NCBI RefSeq assembly: GCF_905233635.1
Contig: NZ_CAJODG010000037.1
Span: 1 to 31,538, forward strand
Direction: 5' to 3'
Length of the DNA stretch: 31,538 bases
Source of the DNA: Selenomonas sp. AE3005
Lineage (GTDB): Bacteria > Bacillota > Negativicutes > Selenomonadales > Selenomonadaceae
The translations under genes and the position numbers were made by a program. The notes beneath the pieces are model-generated. The model was given only the letters and a program-made list of their open reading frames with translations, was not told the DNA's origin and did not search any database. Positions 16,706 through 23,849 of this stretch are shown here, one piece after another. Numbering within the stretch: position 1 is the stretch's first letter; every line of letters begins with the position of its first letter.

Positions 16706-16804
16706 AAAAAGGGCGCCACCATAATGACGGCTACCACACAGGCAGCTTATGTACTCAAAATTCACACATCATTATGGGCTTACGCGCCCAATTTCTCTTT
16801 TGGT
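16706..16804 (-). ncRNA. Candidate structured small RNA with its own promoter and terminator
   Basis: The predicted transcript starts about 7 nt after the TATAAT at 16816-16811. Its body closes by GGGCGC pairing with GCGCCC (16784-16789 with 16711-16716) and CCATAATGA with TCATTATGG (16769-16777 with 16719-16727). An inner hairpin is GCTGCC-TGTGT-GGTAGC (16730-16746). Five T (16710-16706) follow the outer stem, as in an intrinsic terminator. It could be a Negativicute-specific small RNA, possibly linked to the upstream module. Alternatively it is a leader for a short hydrophobic peptide, since an ATG at 16737 opens into the loop. No known RNA family was recognised. Confidence 0.5.
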
Positions 16805-16810
16805 ATAGAT

Positions 16811-16839
16811 ATTATATCATAGACAAAATTGCATTGCAA
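16811..16839 (-). promoter_or_regulatory. Promoter directly after the DUF3800 gene
   Basis: TTGCAA (16839-16834), a 17-nt spacer and TATAAT (16816-16811) lie on the minus strand. The -35 box sits a few bases past the DUF3800 stop codon. It drives the candidate small RNA. Confidence 0.7.
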
Positions 16840-16842
16840 GAT

Positions 16843-17508
16843 TTAGTTTCCGAATTTCTGCCAAGGAAATTCCAGTTTCTTATGCAGGACAGGAACCAAC
16901 AAATTGAAATACAACTCCTCATTAAACTCATATTTCGCATATATGGCATTTGCTACATAATCCGCCGCTTGTATAACATACGCATCCCTGGCATCTGAAT
17001 CCAAATACTCCACCTTTATGTCAATTCCTAAACCTCGTTCATAATTCAAATACAATTTAATATAATCGCTGAATGAATTTACCGACCCCACCTTGGTATC
17101 CTTATTATCACACTGCAGGACGATGGATGTCTCACGGTCTTTGGAAGTGACAATCTTTGAAACAAGGATTTTCATTAAATAATTGTAAAAAATATTTTTC
17201 TCTTTCAGCAAGCGGCTGTCCACATGCTTCAAATCGGCAACGATGTACGATATCTTTACATCTTTGCTCACAATAGACTCCAATATATGGTATTTCACAC
17301 ATGGATATGCATCTTTTGCCTTTATCTCATGGGCGTGTGCCTCTCCCAACACGGGAAACAACTTTTTAGCCTGAAGCAGCTTACGTTTCATCAGCAAATG
17401 CAAAGAACGCCTGTTCGTAGTTTCAATACAGGCAATGACAAAATACCGCCCCCGGCTGCCAAGATTACCTGATTCATCGAAAAATATATACCGTTTCTCC
17501 TCACTCAA
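16843..17508 (-). CDS. DUF3800 domain protein
   Basis: The 221-aa protein begins with the DUF3800 hallmark YIFFDESGNLGSRGRYFVIA and ends with DARDAYVIQAADYVANAIYA. These are the two acidic clusters of a predicted RNase H-like fold, so a nuclease-type activity is plausible but not shown. DUF3800 genes are often found in defence islands and on mobile elements. I choose TTG 17508 because AAAGGGAGGAG lies 6 nt upstream and MSEEKRYIFFDES is a normal N-terminus for the family. A GTG at 17559 overlapping the preceding gene is possible but lacks a ribosome site. It follows the XRE/ImmA gene by 32 nt, apparently in the same operon. Confidence 0.85.
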   Translation of the reverse strand: MSEEKRYIFFDESGNLGSRGRYFVIACIETTNRRSLHLLMKRKLLQAKKLFPVLGEAHAHEIKAKDAYPCVKYHILESIVSKDVKISYIVADLKHVDSRLLKEKNIFYNYLMKILVSKIVTSKDRETSIVLQCDNKDTKVGSVNSFSDYIKLYLNYERGLGIDIKVEYLDSDARDAYVIQAADYVANAIYAKYEFNEELYFNLLVPVLHKKLEFPWQKFGN

Positions 17509-17540
17509 AGGTCTGCTCCTCCCTTTGGGCCATGCGACTT

Positions 17541-18635
17541 TTATACCGCGCGCAGGCACCGCTTCCCATAAAGTTCATCAAATTCTACCTCTTCCGAGCA
17601 ATTCAGCAAATGCATAATCTCTGAATGCGTGTATTCCAAATCTCTGGTATGAATATCAATCATCTCTCGAATCAACGAAGGACGCTCCATTGGCGGGTCA
17701 TACTGTTCCGGTTCCCGCTTGCGATATCCCCACGAGGAAAACTTCTGAAACATATACTGCTTCTGATTCTGGGTAATGCATGATAATTCTGCAGCCCTAT
17801 ATATAAGTGCCTGCATAGAAACTTTCCAGCTGATTTTTAATGGTGGCAATTTTTTTAATGTCAAGTCTCTTAATTGCGGCTTGATATCCGCTCTTGGCAT
17901 TAAAAATTCTGCAGCAAAGCGATTTGCTTCGTCTTCCATTGTTTCGGAGGGCACTCTATCCCCCGAACTATGCATCAGTATATGTCCCAGTTCATGTGCC
18001 AACGAAAATCTGACACGATCCATCGGTTTTGCAGAATTGTAATAGAATAATGGGGGAACCAGCGTATCTGCTAATATCCCTCCCCCATTCATGGATGTAT
18101 TGTGTATCCATTGGCTCACAGCATCAATATCTGAGTCAGGATTATGCTCCGTAAAAATTATGCCGCCCATTTCTTCAATCAAATGGACAATATTCTCAAT
18201 CGGTCCTAACGGAACATTTAACATAGCCCTGGTCTTCTGTGCAATTTCCTCCGGCGTATCTTGTGTCACATCAAAGTGCACAAAATGCGTTGCACCAAAA
18301 TATATGGACTGAATCAATTTGGCAATCTGCATCCGCCGAAGCTGAAATAGCGCTTCCATATGCTTCATTTCCTTGACACTGGTACGACGTTTCTTCCGAT
18401 ACATCAGACTAAGACCAATACCATACAGATTCATTTCCTCATAAAAGAACTGCACGGGTAAGTGGAGACATTTCGCCAATATTTCAATATCTTCCTGTGA
18501 ACACTGCAAAAAGCCGTTCTCCAGCTTTGACAGTTTTCCTTGCGTAAAATTTGCCATATCTGATAAATTCTTTTGACTTAACCCGCGAAGGTTTCTTGCT
18601 ACGCCTATCATTTTAGGATTTATCAATTTTTGCAT
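17541..18635 (-). CDS. XRE-family regulator fused to an ImmA/IrrE-type zinc peptidase
   Basis: The 364-aa protein has an N-terminal XRE helix-turn-helix (about 5-62; RNLRGLSQKNLSDMANFTQGKLSKLENG). Its ImmA/IrrE (COG2856) metallopeptidase domain carries HELGH at 214-218 and the third ligand in EDEANRFAAEFLMP (234-247). Such proteins either cleave a partner repressor or act as one half of toxin-antitoxin-like pairs. The zinc motif is intact. It overlaps the 201-aa gene upstream by 23 nt and is followed by the DUF3800 gene, so the three are probably produced together. Self-regulation through the HTH is likely. Confidence 0.92.
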   Translation of the reverse strand: MQKLINPKMIGVARNLRGLSQKNLSDMANFTQGKLSKLENGFLQCSQEDIEILAKCLHLPVQFFYEEMNLYGIGLSLMYRKKRRTSVKEMKHMEALFQLRRMQIAKLIQSIYFGATHFVHFDVTQDTPEEIAQKTRAMLNVPLGPIENIVHLIEEMGGIIFTEHNPDSDIDAVSQWIHNTSMNGGGILADTLVPPLFYYNSAKPMDRVRFSLAHELGHILMHSSGDRVPSETMEDEANRFAAEFLMPRADIKPQLRDLTLKKLPPLKISWKVSMQALIYRAAELSCITQNQKQYMFQKFSSWGYRKREPEQYDPPMERPSLIREMIDIHTRDLEYTHSEIMHLLNCSEEVEFDELYGKRCLRAV

Positions 18636-19218
18636 GCTTTACCGCATCCTTTCTTGGCAGCAGCTTTCTCTTGCTCTGCGCGGCCGCATTCTGAGTCGTT
18701 GTTTTCGCAACCATCGGTTCAACATTATTATATAGGATGGGTTGGCACCAATCAATGCTATGTACCCCATTGGGATGGGATAGAACAATCTCATAATCAA
18801 GCCCACCATGTGTGTAACAGTACCCGGCGTTCAGCTTAACAGAATCATCAGGAAACAAACTCGTCTGTTCAAATTCTAAAACAGACTGCGTGACAATATT
18901 ACTCGTCACACCACGCCGTGTCATTTTCTTTAACCTTATGATTATCTTGCCGTTATCCAGCAACAGCTTTAATGTTCCATGTTTTTTGAGCAAATCTGCT
19001 CTGCTACGATTTATCCCCAAGCAAGATAATCCTTTTTCTACTTCCGAACACATCTCATCGTGAATAAGACTGGAAACCGTTCTAGACGTAGCCTCAGGAT
19101 GCTCCGCCTCAAATAATTTCCCTTTATCAACCGCAGATGTTATCGCTTCATACAGCAAGTTGTTAATATCCGAGGTAAATACTTCTTCAATGATTTGTTC
19201 TAATTTTTCTGTTCTCAT
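18613..19218 (-). CDS. Uncharacterised 201-aa protein, first gene of the XRE/ImmA-DUF3800 module
   Basis: I do not recognise this family. The protein begins MRTEKLEQIIEEVF, with an amphipathic N-terminal half (Glu/Lys-rich helices to about residue 85). A beta-rich middle follows (LKLLLDNGKIIIRLKKMTRR, LEFEQTSLFPDD, LNAGYCYTHGGLDYEIVLSHP), then a lysine-rich tail. The beta-rich part is reminiscent of small proteins encoded beside ImmA-type peptidases, but this is impression only. I use ATG 19218, which has ATAGGAG upstream, over an ATG 39 nt earlier that lies between promoter and ribosome site. The overlap with the XRE/ImmA gene suggests a stoichiometric partner, possibly an antitoxin or peptidase substrate. 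Confidence 0.75.
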   Translation of the reverse strand: MRTEKLEQIIEEVFTSDINNLLYEAITSAVDKGKLFEAEHPEATSRTVSSLIHDEMCSEVEKGLSCLGINRSRADLLKKHGTLKLLLDNGKIIIRLKKMTRRGVTSNIVTQSVLEFEQTSLFPDDSVKLNAGYCYTHGGLDYEIVLSHPNGVHSIDWCQPILYNNVEPMVAKTTTQNAAAQSKRKLLPRKDAVKHAKIDKS

Positions 19219-19243
19219 GGATTGGCACTCTCCTATGACCATA

Positions 19244-19296
19244 ACAATTATCGACAATTTCTACTCCATTATAGCATCTTTCTTTATTTCATGCAA
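19244..19296 (-). promoter_or_regulatory. Promoter and possible operator of the XRE/ImmA module
   Basis: TTGCAT (19296-19291), 17 nt and TATAAT (19273-19268) form a good minus-strand promoter. On the plus strand the direct repeat ACAATT at 19244-19249 and 19254-19259, exactly one helical turn apart, lies over the expected transcription start. It is a candidate autoregulatory site. Confidence 0.65.
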
Positions 19297-19379
19297 AAAA
19301 TATTCCATTTTTTTGTTAAATAATATTCCCTTAAAAGTGTCACCTCTCCCTACACAAAGCCATTTTATAACGAATAACA

Positions 19380-19413
19380 GGCGGCTGACCATCAAATTGA
19401 CCGGTCAACCGCC
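19380..19413 (-). terminator. Hairpin after the YvrJ-like gene
   Basis: GGCGGTTGACC pairs with GGTCAGCCGCC (one G-T/T-C irregularity) around a loop that includes TTGACCGGTCAA. It begins 17 nt beyond the stop of the YvrJ-like gene. The T tract on the minus strand is weak. Confidence 0.6.
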
Positions 19414-19429
19414 CTCTATTTGTCTAAAT

Positions 19430-19579
19430 TCACTTTTCAAACCGCCTAAGTTCCTGTATCAGCTCCCCCAGTTTATCGGTGAACTTATCCATGGACTTCT
19501 GAAAACTGGTCAACAGATAAAACGTCACGACAATGGGAAAACCCACAGCCGAAACGGCGGTGAGTATGGTCTGCTCCAT
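19430..19579 (-). CDS. YvrJ-family small membrane protein
   Basis: The 49-aa protein begins MEQTILTAVSAVGFPIVVTF. It has one membrane helix with the family's GFPI core, followed by a charged amphipathic helix (KSMDKFTDKLGELIQELRRF). This is the YvrJ pattern (short N-terminus, VGFPI, then a coiled helix), resembling a small holin or scaffold-like peptide; function unknown. A clear AAGGGGG ribosome site precedes it, and it follows the DUF2922 gene by 12 nt. It is the last gene of the micro-operon. Confidence 0.8.
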   Translation of the reverse strand: MEQTILTAVSAVGFPIVVTFYLLTSFQKSMDKFTDKLGELIQELRRFEK

Positions 19580-19591
19580 CTTTTCGCCCCC

Positions 19592-19807
19592 TTATGGCAG
19601 GAGCTGTTCATCCACAATCCGCAGGTACATGTGCTTGACTGCGGTTGCCCTGCCCCCATTCTCCGACAAAATAACCTTACGTTTCAGGATTTCCACCATT
19701 GCCGCGTATACCTCTCTTTGCGTCAGGTCGCTGCGCGGGTGGGGGATTGAAAGATTCATGGTTCTACCATTATCCAGCCAAAATATAATGATCAGCGTCT
19801 TTTCCAT
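19592..19807 (-). CDS. DUF2922 family protein
   Basis: The 71-aa protein reads LIIIFWLDNGRTMNLSIPHP at its N-terminus, then DLTQREVYAAMVEIL and a C-terminal beta segment (ATAVKHMYLRIVDEQL). This matches the small DUF2922 fold: two N-terminal strands, NPR/HPR-DLT, helix, 'A..A.IV...' strand. DUF2922 genes in Firmicutes usually sit beside DUF1659 and YvrJ genes, as here. The function is unknown; phage-structural and sporulation-related links have been suggested by context only. Confidence 0.85.
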   Translation of the reverse strand: MEKTLIIIFWLDNGRTMNLSIPHPRSDLTQREVYAAMVEILKRKVILSENGGRATAVKHMYLRIVDEQLLP

Positions 19808-19820
19808 GGGGCAGCCCTCC

Positions 19821-20027
19821 TTATGCAGTCAAATCGCAACTATCTGCGCGGTCAATGCTATGCAGGGGAAGGGTCTGTAACGCCGCAATGGTCTTGGCGG
19901 TAAAAAGCAGGTCTTCGTCGGTAGCGTCTGGATTGACCTTTAGGATTATGTATTTCCAGTACACCTTGTCATAATCATAACTGTACTCGCAGGCAATCCG
20001 CAGGTTAGTAGTCGAATTTACGCGCAT
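19821..20027 (-). CDS. DUF1659 family protein
   Basis: The 68-aa protein contains the DUF1659 core: paired strands (STTNLRIACEYSYDYDKVYW, KYIILKVNP), then DATDEDLLFTAKTIAALQTLPL. The D-A-T-D-E-DL...A..IA.LQ pattern is diagnostic of the family. It starts behind a strong GAGGAGGGA site and is followed after 13 nt by the DUF2922 gene. The cellular role is unknown. Confidence 0.85.
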   Translation of the reverse strand: MRVNSTTNLRIACEYSYDYDKVYWKYIILKVNPDATDEDLLFTAKTIAALQTLPLHSIDRADSCDLTA

Positions 20028-20108
20028 TTTCGTCCCTCCTCATAGCGCAAGGAGGCCACAAGGTTTCCCCAGCGTCCCCCTGCACAGCGATTTTACGGTC
20101 AGTTATTC

Positions 20109-20220
20109 CAGTTCCGTCTCCTGAATGGTGCGGACGTAAGCTAGCCTGAAGGCGCTTACAAGATTCCCGACCGAAAGGACGGCCTTCTTGGTCACTATTT
20201 TTTGAGCGAATGGTAAGCAT
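20109..20220 (-). pseudogene. Reading frame with a strong ribosome site, apparently frameshifted at an A6 run
   Basis: AAAGGAGA precedes ATG 20220, so something is or was translated here. The open frame (MLTIRSKNSDQEGRPFGRES, continuing to 20005) looks unlike a protein and overlaps the DUF1659 start. Removing one A from the A6 run (plus-strand T6, 20198-20203) gives MLTIRSKIVTKKAVLSVGNL followed by VSAFRLAYVRTIQETELE and a stop near 20109. That is a compact, protein-like 38-aa product. It is either a decayed first gene of the DUF1659 operon or a sequencing error. Boundaries are approximate. Confidence 0.4.
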
Positions 20221-20240
20221 ACTTTTTTCTCCTTTATAAA

Positions 20241-20283
20241 CGCATAAAAGCCGCAAGGTCATCACCCCTGCGGCTTTTATGCG
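20241..20283 (-). terminator. Strong hairpin in the leader of the DUF1659 operon
   Basis: A perfect 15-bp stem (CGCATAAAAGCCGCA with its complement) and 13-nt loop ends 15 nt before the ribosome site at 20220. On the minus strand it is followed by TTTATAAAGGAG. It could be an attenuator-type terminator or an RNA stabiliser. Confidence 0.6.
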
Positions 20284-20299
20284 GAATGACAACCCAAAA

Positions 20300-20330
20300 G
20301 CTCCGTGCGAAACGCTGTTTCGCACGGAGC
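20300..20330 (-). terminator. Second leader hairpin
   Basis: A perfect 14-bp stem, GCTCCGTGCGAAAC with GTTTCGCACGGAGC, surrounds a 3-nt loop and is followed by TTTT on the minus strand. It is one of the strongest stems in the window. A transcript from the promoter at 20378 would end here after about 70-80 nt. Confidence 0.65.
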
Positions 20331-20377
20331 CCTTACACGAACTCTGCGCCTAAAGGCTTGACGCGCTAAAATTTCGT

Positions 20378-20406
20378 AGTATATATCAAGCGCAGTCTCG
20401 CGCCAA
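20378..20406 (-). promoter_or_regulatory. Promoter of the DUF1659 operon or of a short leader RNA
   Basis: TTGGCG (20406-20401), 17 nt and TATACT (20383-20378) lie on the minus strand. The -10 context TTGATATATACTA is identical to that of the sstT promoter. It precedes the two strong hairpins at 20300 and 20241. Confidence 0.5.
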
Positions 20407-20467
20407 ATAGCATAAACTTTGTCATTTCCGATATGTATTCATTTAGGATTTACACGGGAAAGTTCTT

Positions 20468-20491
20468 TCAACTCCTATATTATGGAGTTGA
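20468..20491 (-). terminator. Weak hairpin after the DUF2971 gene
   Basis: An 8-bp stem TCAACTCC/GGAGTTGA surrounds an 8-nt AT loop, about 30 nt past the stop codon. It adjoins a TTGACCGGTCAA palindrome at 20488-20499 and has no proper T tract. Confidence 0.35.
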
Positions 20492-20520
20492 CCGGTCAAA
20501 TGCAAGGAAAAATTCTATCT

Positions 20521-21908
20521 TTATCCGTATAGTGGTCGTTTTACGATTGCGTCAGTATTATGGTCATATTCGGCAACATATACTTTAAAATCTTCCCTGC
20601 CATACTGTTTACATTGCTTCTCAATAGCACCCACAATCTTCATCCTGTTTTCTGGCAGCATCTTTGCACCTAAGATAATTCCTTTCAAATCAGAAAAATG
20701 ATATTTTACTACTCTGGATTCGAGTTTCGTATAGTCAAATAAGGAACTTACCAATAACATGCGATATTCTTGCTCATATTCCCATTCCTTTGTCTTATGA
20801 CAATATCTGTCATACAAAAGCTGCCAGTACTCTTTACGCCATTTGTCCTCCTGCTCATAAATAGTATTCAAACAGCAACTTCTTTTGCCGTCTCTGCTTG
20901 TCAGCCAGCCGTGTAATTCTTTACTGTTTAGTCGTCCAAGAGTAGTAAAAAAATTAGCTTCACACACATTGCCGCCATAATTGATAGGATAACAAACTTC
21001 ATCTATATATTTCTCATATTCTTTGCCTGATGATGACACACCATATTTTTTACGCAACGCTATACATTCATTGCCATTGCTGGTATGGGTGTCGTATATC
21101 AGGCAAACACCTGTATGATTGTCTGCATATTGCCCCCACATAGCGTTATTATTTCCTGAAGTCGAAAAACAAGCAATATATGTTTTCGGATGTATAAGAT
21201 TTTCCAAATAGTCAATATAAAATTTGGGAAAATTACAAGCTAATGACATCCATGTTTTTTGTTCATCTGAAATATCGGCAATATATCTATTATAATAATC
21301 TTCGTGAATACTTATCATTCTATGCAATATCTTTTGCCTTACGACAATATCTTCCTTTAGAAAATCCTTCAACGAAGGTAATCTTTTTTCTTTTATTGAT
21401 GATGTTAATTTATCCCGAAATTCTACAAATGATTCTTCGCGATAATCAGCATAAATAAATGCATTAAGCACTTCTAAAAGCGCCCGGTGATGAATAGTGT
21501 ACAGAAAAAAAGCAATTCATCACGGGAAATTCTTGGCTTTCCTTCACTCAAATCAATAATCAGCCGTTCAACATTCTCACATTGCAGAAAAATATCACCC
21601 AATTTTTCTAGTATTTCCCCTGCAGGAACGTTATCAAAACGGTGTATATCTACTATAACCGCAGATTCTTTTATGATGTTATGTTCTGCCTGCAAAAGAT
21701 ATAAGGTAATCGCATTATACAAACTACACACATAGTTCTTAAGCAAACCTTCCCACGCAATGCGGTCGCCCTGCCAGTAGACATTTAGGAATCCCTCTGC
21801 TGCAGGGTCATTCAAGTCTTCTCTAGGCGCAAAATAAATAGTTTGCTCTTCTATTTCCTGCAAACCTCTTGCAAAAGAGCGATAGCGAAATAGTTCCAAG
21901 TAAATCAC
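20521..21908 (-). pseudogene. DUF2971 protein gene split by a one-base frameshift
   Basis: Two adjacent frames make one DUF2971 protein. The upstream part (21908-21474) has the family N-terminus: LFRYRSF, then TIYFAPREDLNDPAAEGF. The downstream part (from 21471) has the core YIACFSTSGNNNAMWGQYAD followed by HTGVCLIYDT and a C-terminal ISLGAK-like strand (KGIILGAKMLPENRMKIV). They separate at a T7 run on the coding strand (plus-strand A7, 21505-21511). One more T joins them as ...LLFFLYTIHHRALLEVLNA and restores about 462 codons. DUF2971 proteins occur in defence and mobile regions; activity is unknown. The start may be TTG 21899, which is better spaced from GAGGAG than GTG 21908. It is a pseudogene, a phase-variable gene or a base-calling error. 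Confidence 0.8.
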
Positions 21909-22120
21909 TCCTCAACCTGGAAAAAAATACATTCCAGAAAGTAACACTGTATACTTTTTTTACTTACCGACCTCCATATATTCTGACAAGGCCAGCTTAT
22001 TCATCTGAATAATAAAATTAACCAATCAAGTGCTTTTCATATTCTTCTATTCCTGTTTTCCACATCAAGCAACAACACAATAGAGTCATATAAAAGACTA
22101 TTCAAAGACAAGTTTAGTGT
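21909..22120. other. AT-rich gap with no recognisable gene
   Basis: It separates the exported-protein gene at 22121 from the DUF2971 gene. No convincing promoter, hairpin or reading frame is visible; a degenerate TTAACCAATCAA relative of the island palindrome lies near 22018. Confidence 0.4.
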
Positions 22121-22651
22121 TTAATACCATCCTTTTTCATCTACAAAGCTGCCTATGGAGTAAGTAATCATCTTTTCGTATTTTGCCTCAGTTCCTGGTT
22201 CAACAAAATAGGAAATACAATAATATTTGTAATTGCTGACAAATTCAAAAGTATATCCAGTCAAAAAGAACGTACGCTCCGGATATGTATATTTCACTCT
22301 CCAAATGCTACATAATACTTTATTGTTTGGAATTTCTATAGTCCCGTATTTAATCAACTGTCTCGTATTCGATTGACTCGCTAGATTTTCGTATAATAAG
22401 TAATTTAGAAAATCGTCATTAGTAAAAGCTAATTCAGGAGATTCCTTAACAATAACATTCATATTTGGTGTTCCGCCATGCGCGGCAGCGCTCATTTTGA
22501 CATTTGGTCCTTTTGGCGTCTTATATTCAAGATAGTCTGGAATTTCAATTCTAAATTGATATTCAGTATTACGATATACTTGTGCAAAAGATACATTACT
22601 CACCGATAAGACAAGTATAAAAGAAATCAATATTCCCCAAAAGCGAAGCAT
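22121..22651 (-). CDS. Exported protein of unknown function (176 aa)
   Basis: I do not recognise a family. A clear signal peptide (FWGILISFILVLSVSNVSFA, cleavage near residue 24) is followed by a compact, beta-rich domain: YRNTEYQFRIEIPDYLEYKT, MNVIVKESPELAFTNDDFLN, YTYPERTFFLTGYTFEF. This layout resembles small periplasmic or surface domains of the PsbP/'DUF1795' kind that start with an amphipathic IPxxW-like strand, but identity is not established. TGGAGGAT precedes the ATG. It lies 49 nt after the 133-aa gene and may be cotranscribed with it. Codon use is AT-rich, typical of this island. Confidence 0.7.
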   Translation of the reverse strand: MLRFWGILISFILVLSVSNVSFAQVYRNTEYQFRIEIPDYLEYKTPKGPNVKMSAAAHGGTPNMNVIVKESPELAFTNDDFLNYLLYENLASQSNTRQLIKYGTIEIPNNKVLCSIWRVKYTYPERTFFLTGYTFEFVSNYKYYCISYFVEPGTEAKYEKMITYSIGSFVDEKGWY

Positions 22652-22700
22652 AATCTATCCTCCATACAAGATATCGTCACTTAATCGCCATAGCGTTTGT

Positions 22701-23102
22701 TTACCAATTCCATGTACCATCAGGGTTCCAACGCGGCTGGCGTGGCAATATCCCCACACGTTGAAAAAATACATAAATAAGACTATGCGTTTCACCGATA
22801 AAATCCCCATTATTTATACTTTCTCTATCAGGTTCGTATTGCATTCTTTTAGCTTGAGACAATGGCATTTTTTCAGTATATCTTTCTGCCATATCTTCTA
22901 AAGCAATACTTTTATTATTCTTTTTGTTATCATTGAGAATTATCATTTTATTTTTCCTAGTGGGTTCACCATAATATGTCTTATTTAAGCTATTTCCATA
23001 AATAATAGCATTATCTGGCATCGTTTCACTAGTTTCTATTGCAGAACCTAACAAAACCAAAACTGTTACACCTGCAGCAATATAAGCATTAGCTTTATTC
23101 AT
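22701..23102 (-). CDS. Small anchored or exported protein of unknown function (133 aa)
   Basis: The protein starts MNKANAYIAAGVTVLVLLGS, a signal anchor or signal peptide (residues 6-24). A polar, Asn/Lys-rich body follows (LNKTYYGEPTRKNKMIILND, KMPLSQAKRMQYEPDRESIN), ending RQPRWNPDGTWNW. I start at ATG 23102 because GGGGGGAG lies just before it; an ATG 21 nt upstream is inside that site. No family is recognised. The tryptophan-rich end might be a protein-protein contact. Confidence 0.6.
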   Translation of the reverse strand: MNKANAYIAAGVTVLVLLGSAIETSETMPDNAIIYGNSLNKTYYGEPTRKNKMIILNDNKKNNKSIALEDMAERYTEKMPLSQAKRMQYEPDRESINNGDFIGETHSLIYVFFQRVGILPRQPRWNPDGTWNW

Positions 23103-23249
23103 TCTAGCTCCCCCCATCTTCACATTACCATCATAATCTAATTCTATATGTAATTAACATCGTTATTAGTATAAAGCTTTTACATACTAACACTTTTATC
23201 AATAGATGGAACGTATTTATAACATAAATTTTAGAGAAATTATCAAAAT

Positions 23250-23849
23250 TTAATAATCACTTGTCAGACATTTAGACATGAACAAAGATAGCGAATTATC
23301 CAATGATGAATATTTCTTTGTTAAACAAACTGCCTCCACAGGTAATTTCTTCGTAAATCTATAATAGTTAAGGATATAAGATTGAAACTGTCTTTTACTA
23401 GTATTAAAATTAATACTACTTAATGCATCTTCTGTAATATTCCAATGTTCAGGTTCAAATAAATCCAATGTAAATATTGTGACTAAAGTTAATGTATATA
23501 AATCATTACCAGCATTCATATTATCAAAAGGGACTGATAACAACGCAGTATCTATATATCCATTAGCAGAGGCTGTTAATAATATACTGCATCTTTCATC
23601 CTTCGTTACAAACAAGAACATATGCCCATCAGCAGTTTTATCTTCTACTTCTTTTACCAAAACAAATCTATCCGCAATAGCCTTCTGTTTCATTCGCTGA
23701 TTAAACATTTGAATTGTACTATTATACTTTGCTTTGAAGCCACCAGGACCGACATCATCACTCAAAGATATATCTTTTGTGTTCATACAATAGCATATAT
23801 TACCAAAATATAACATCAACATAATAATTGTGGTAAACATTTTCAGCAT
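23250..23849 (-). CDS. Exported protein of unknown function (199 aa)
   Basis: A signal peptide (FTTIIMLMLYFGNICYC, residues 5-21) ends in Cys-Met; it is not a convincing lipobox. The mature part has a mixed alpha/beta pattern: FKAKYNSTIQMFNQRMKQKA, ADRFVLVKEVEDKTADGHMF, then RCSILLTASANGYIDTALLS and a helical C-terminus. It resembles small periplasmic proteins found as single lineage-specific genes in Negativicutes, but no family can be named. AGGAGG is 10 nt before the ATG. With the two genes downstream it forms a run of exported orphans. Confidence 0.65.
   Translation of the reverse strand: MLKMFTTIIMLMLYFGNICYCMNTKDISLSDDVGPGGFKAKYNSTIQMFNQRMKQKAIADRFVLVKEVEDKTADGHMFLFVTKDERCSILLTASANGYIDTALLSVPFDNMNAGNDLYTLTLVTIFTLDLFEPEHWNITEDALSSINFNTSKRQFQSYILNYYRFTKKLPVEAVCLTKKYSSLDNSLSLFMSKCLTSDY

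Noticed and set aside
16435..16737. Minus-strand 100-aa frame after the candidate RNA
   Set aside because: It reads through the 16655-16696 terminator and into the rmlD upstream region with no domain; only its first hydrophobic residues could matter, as noted under the RNA.
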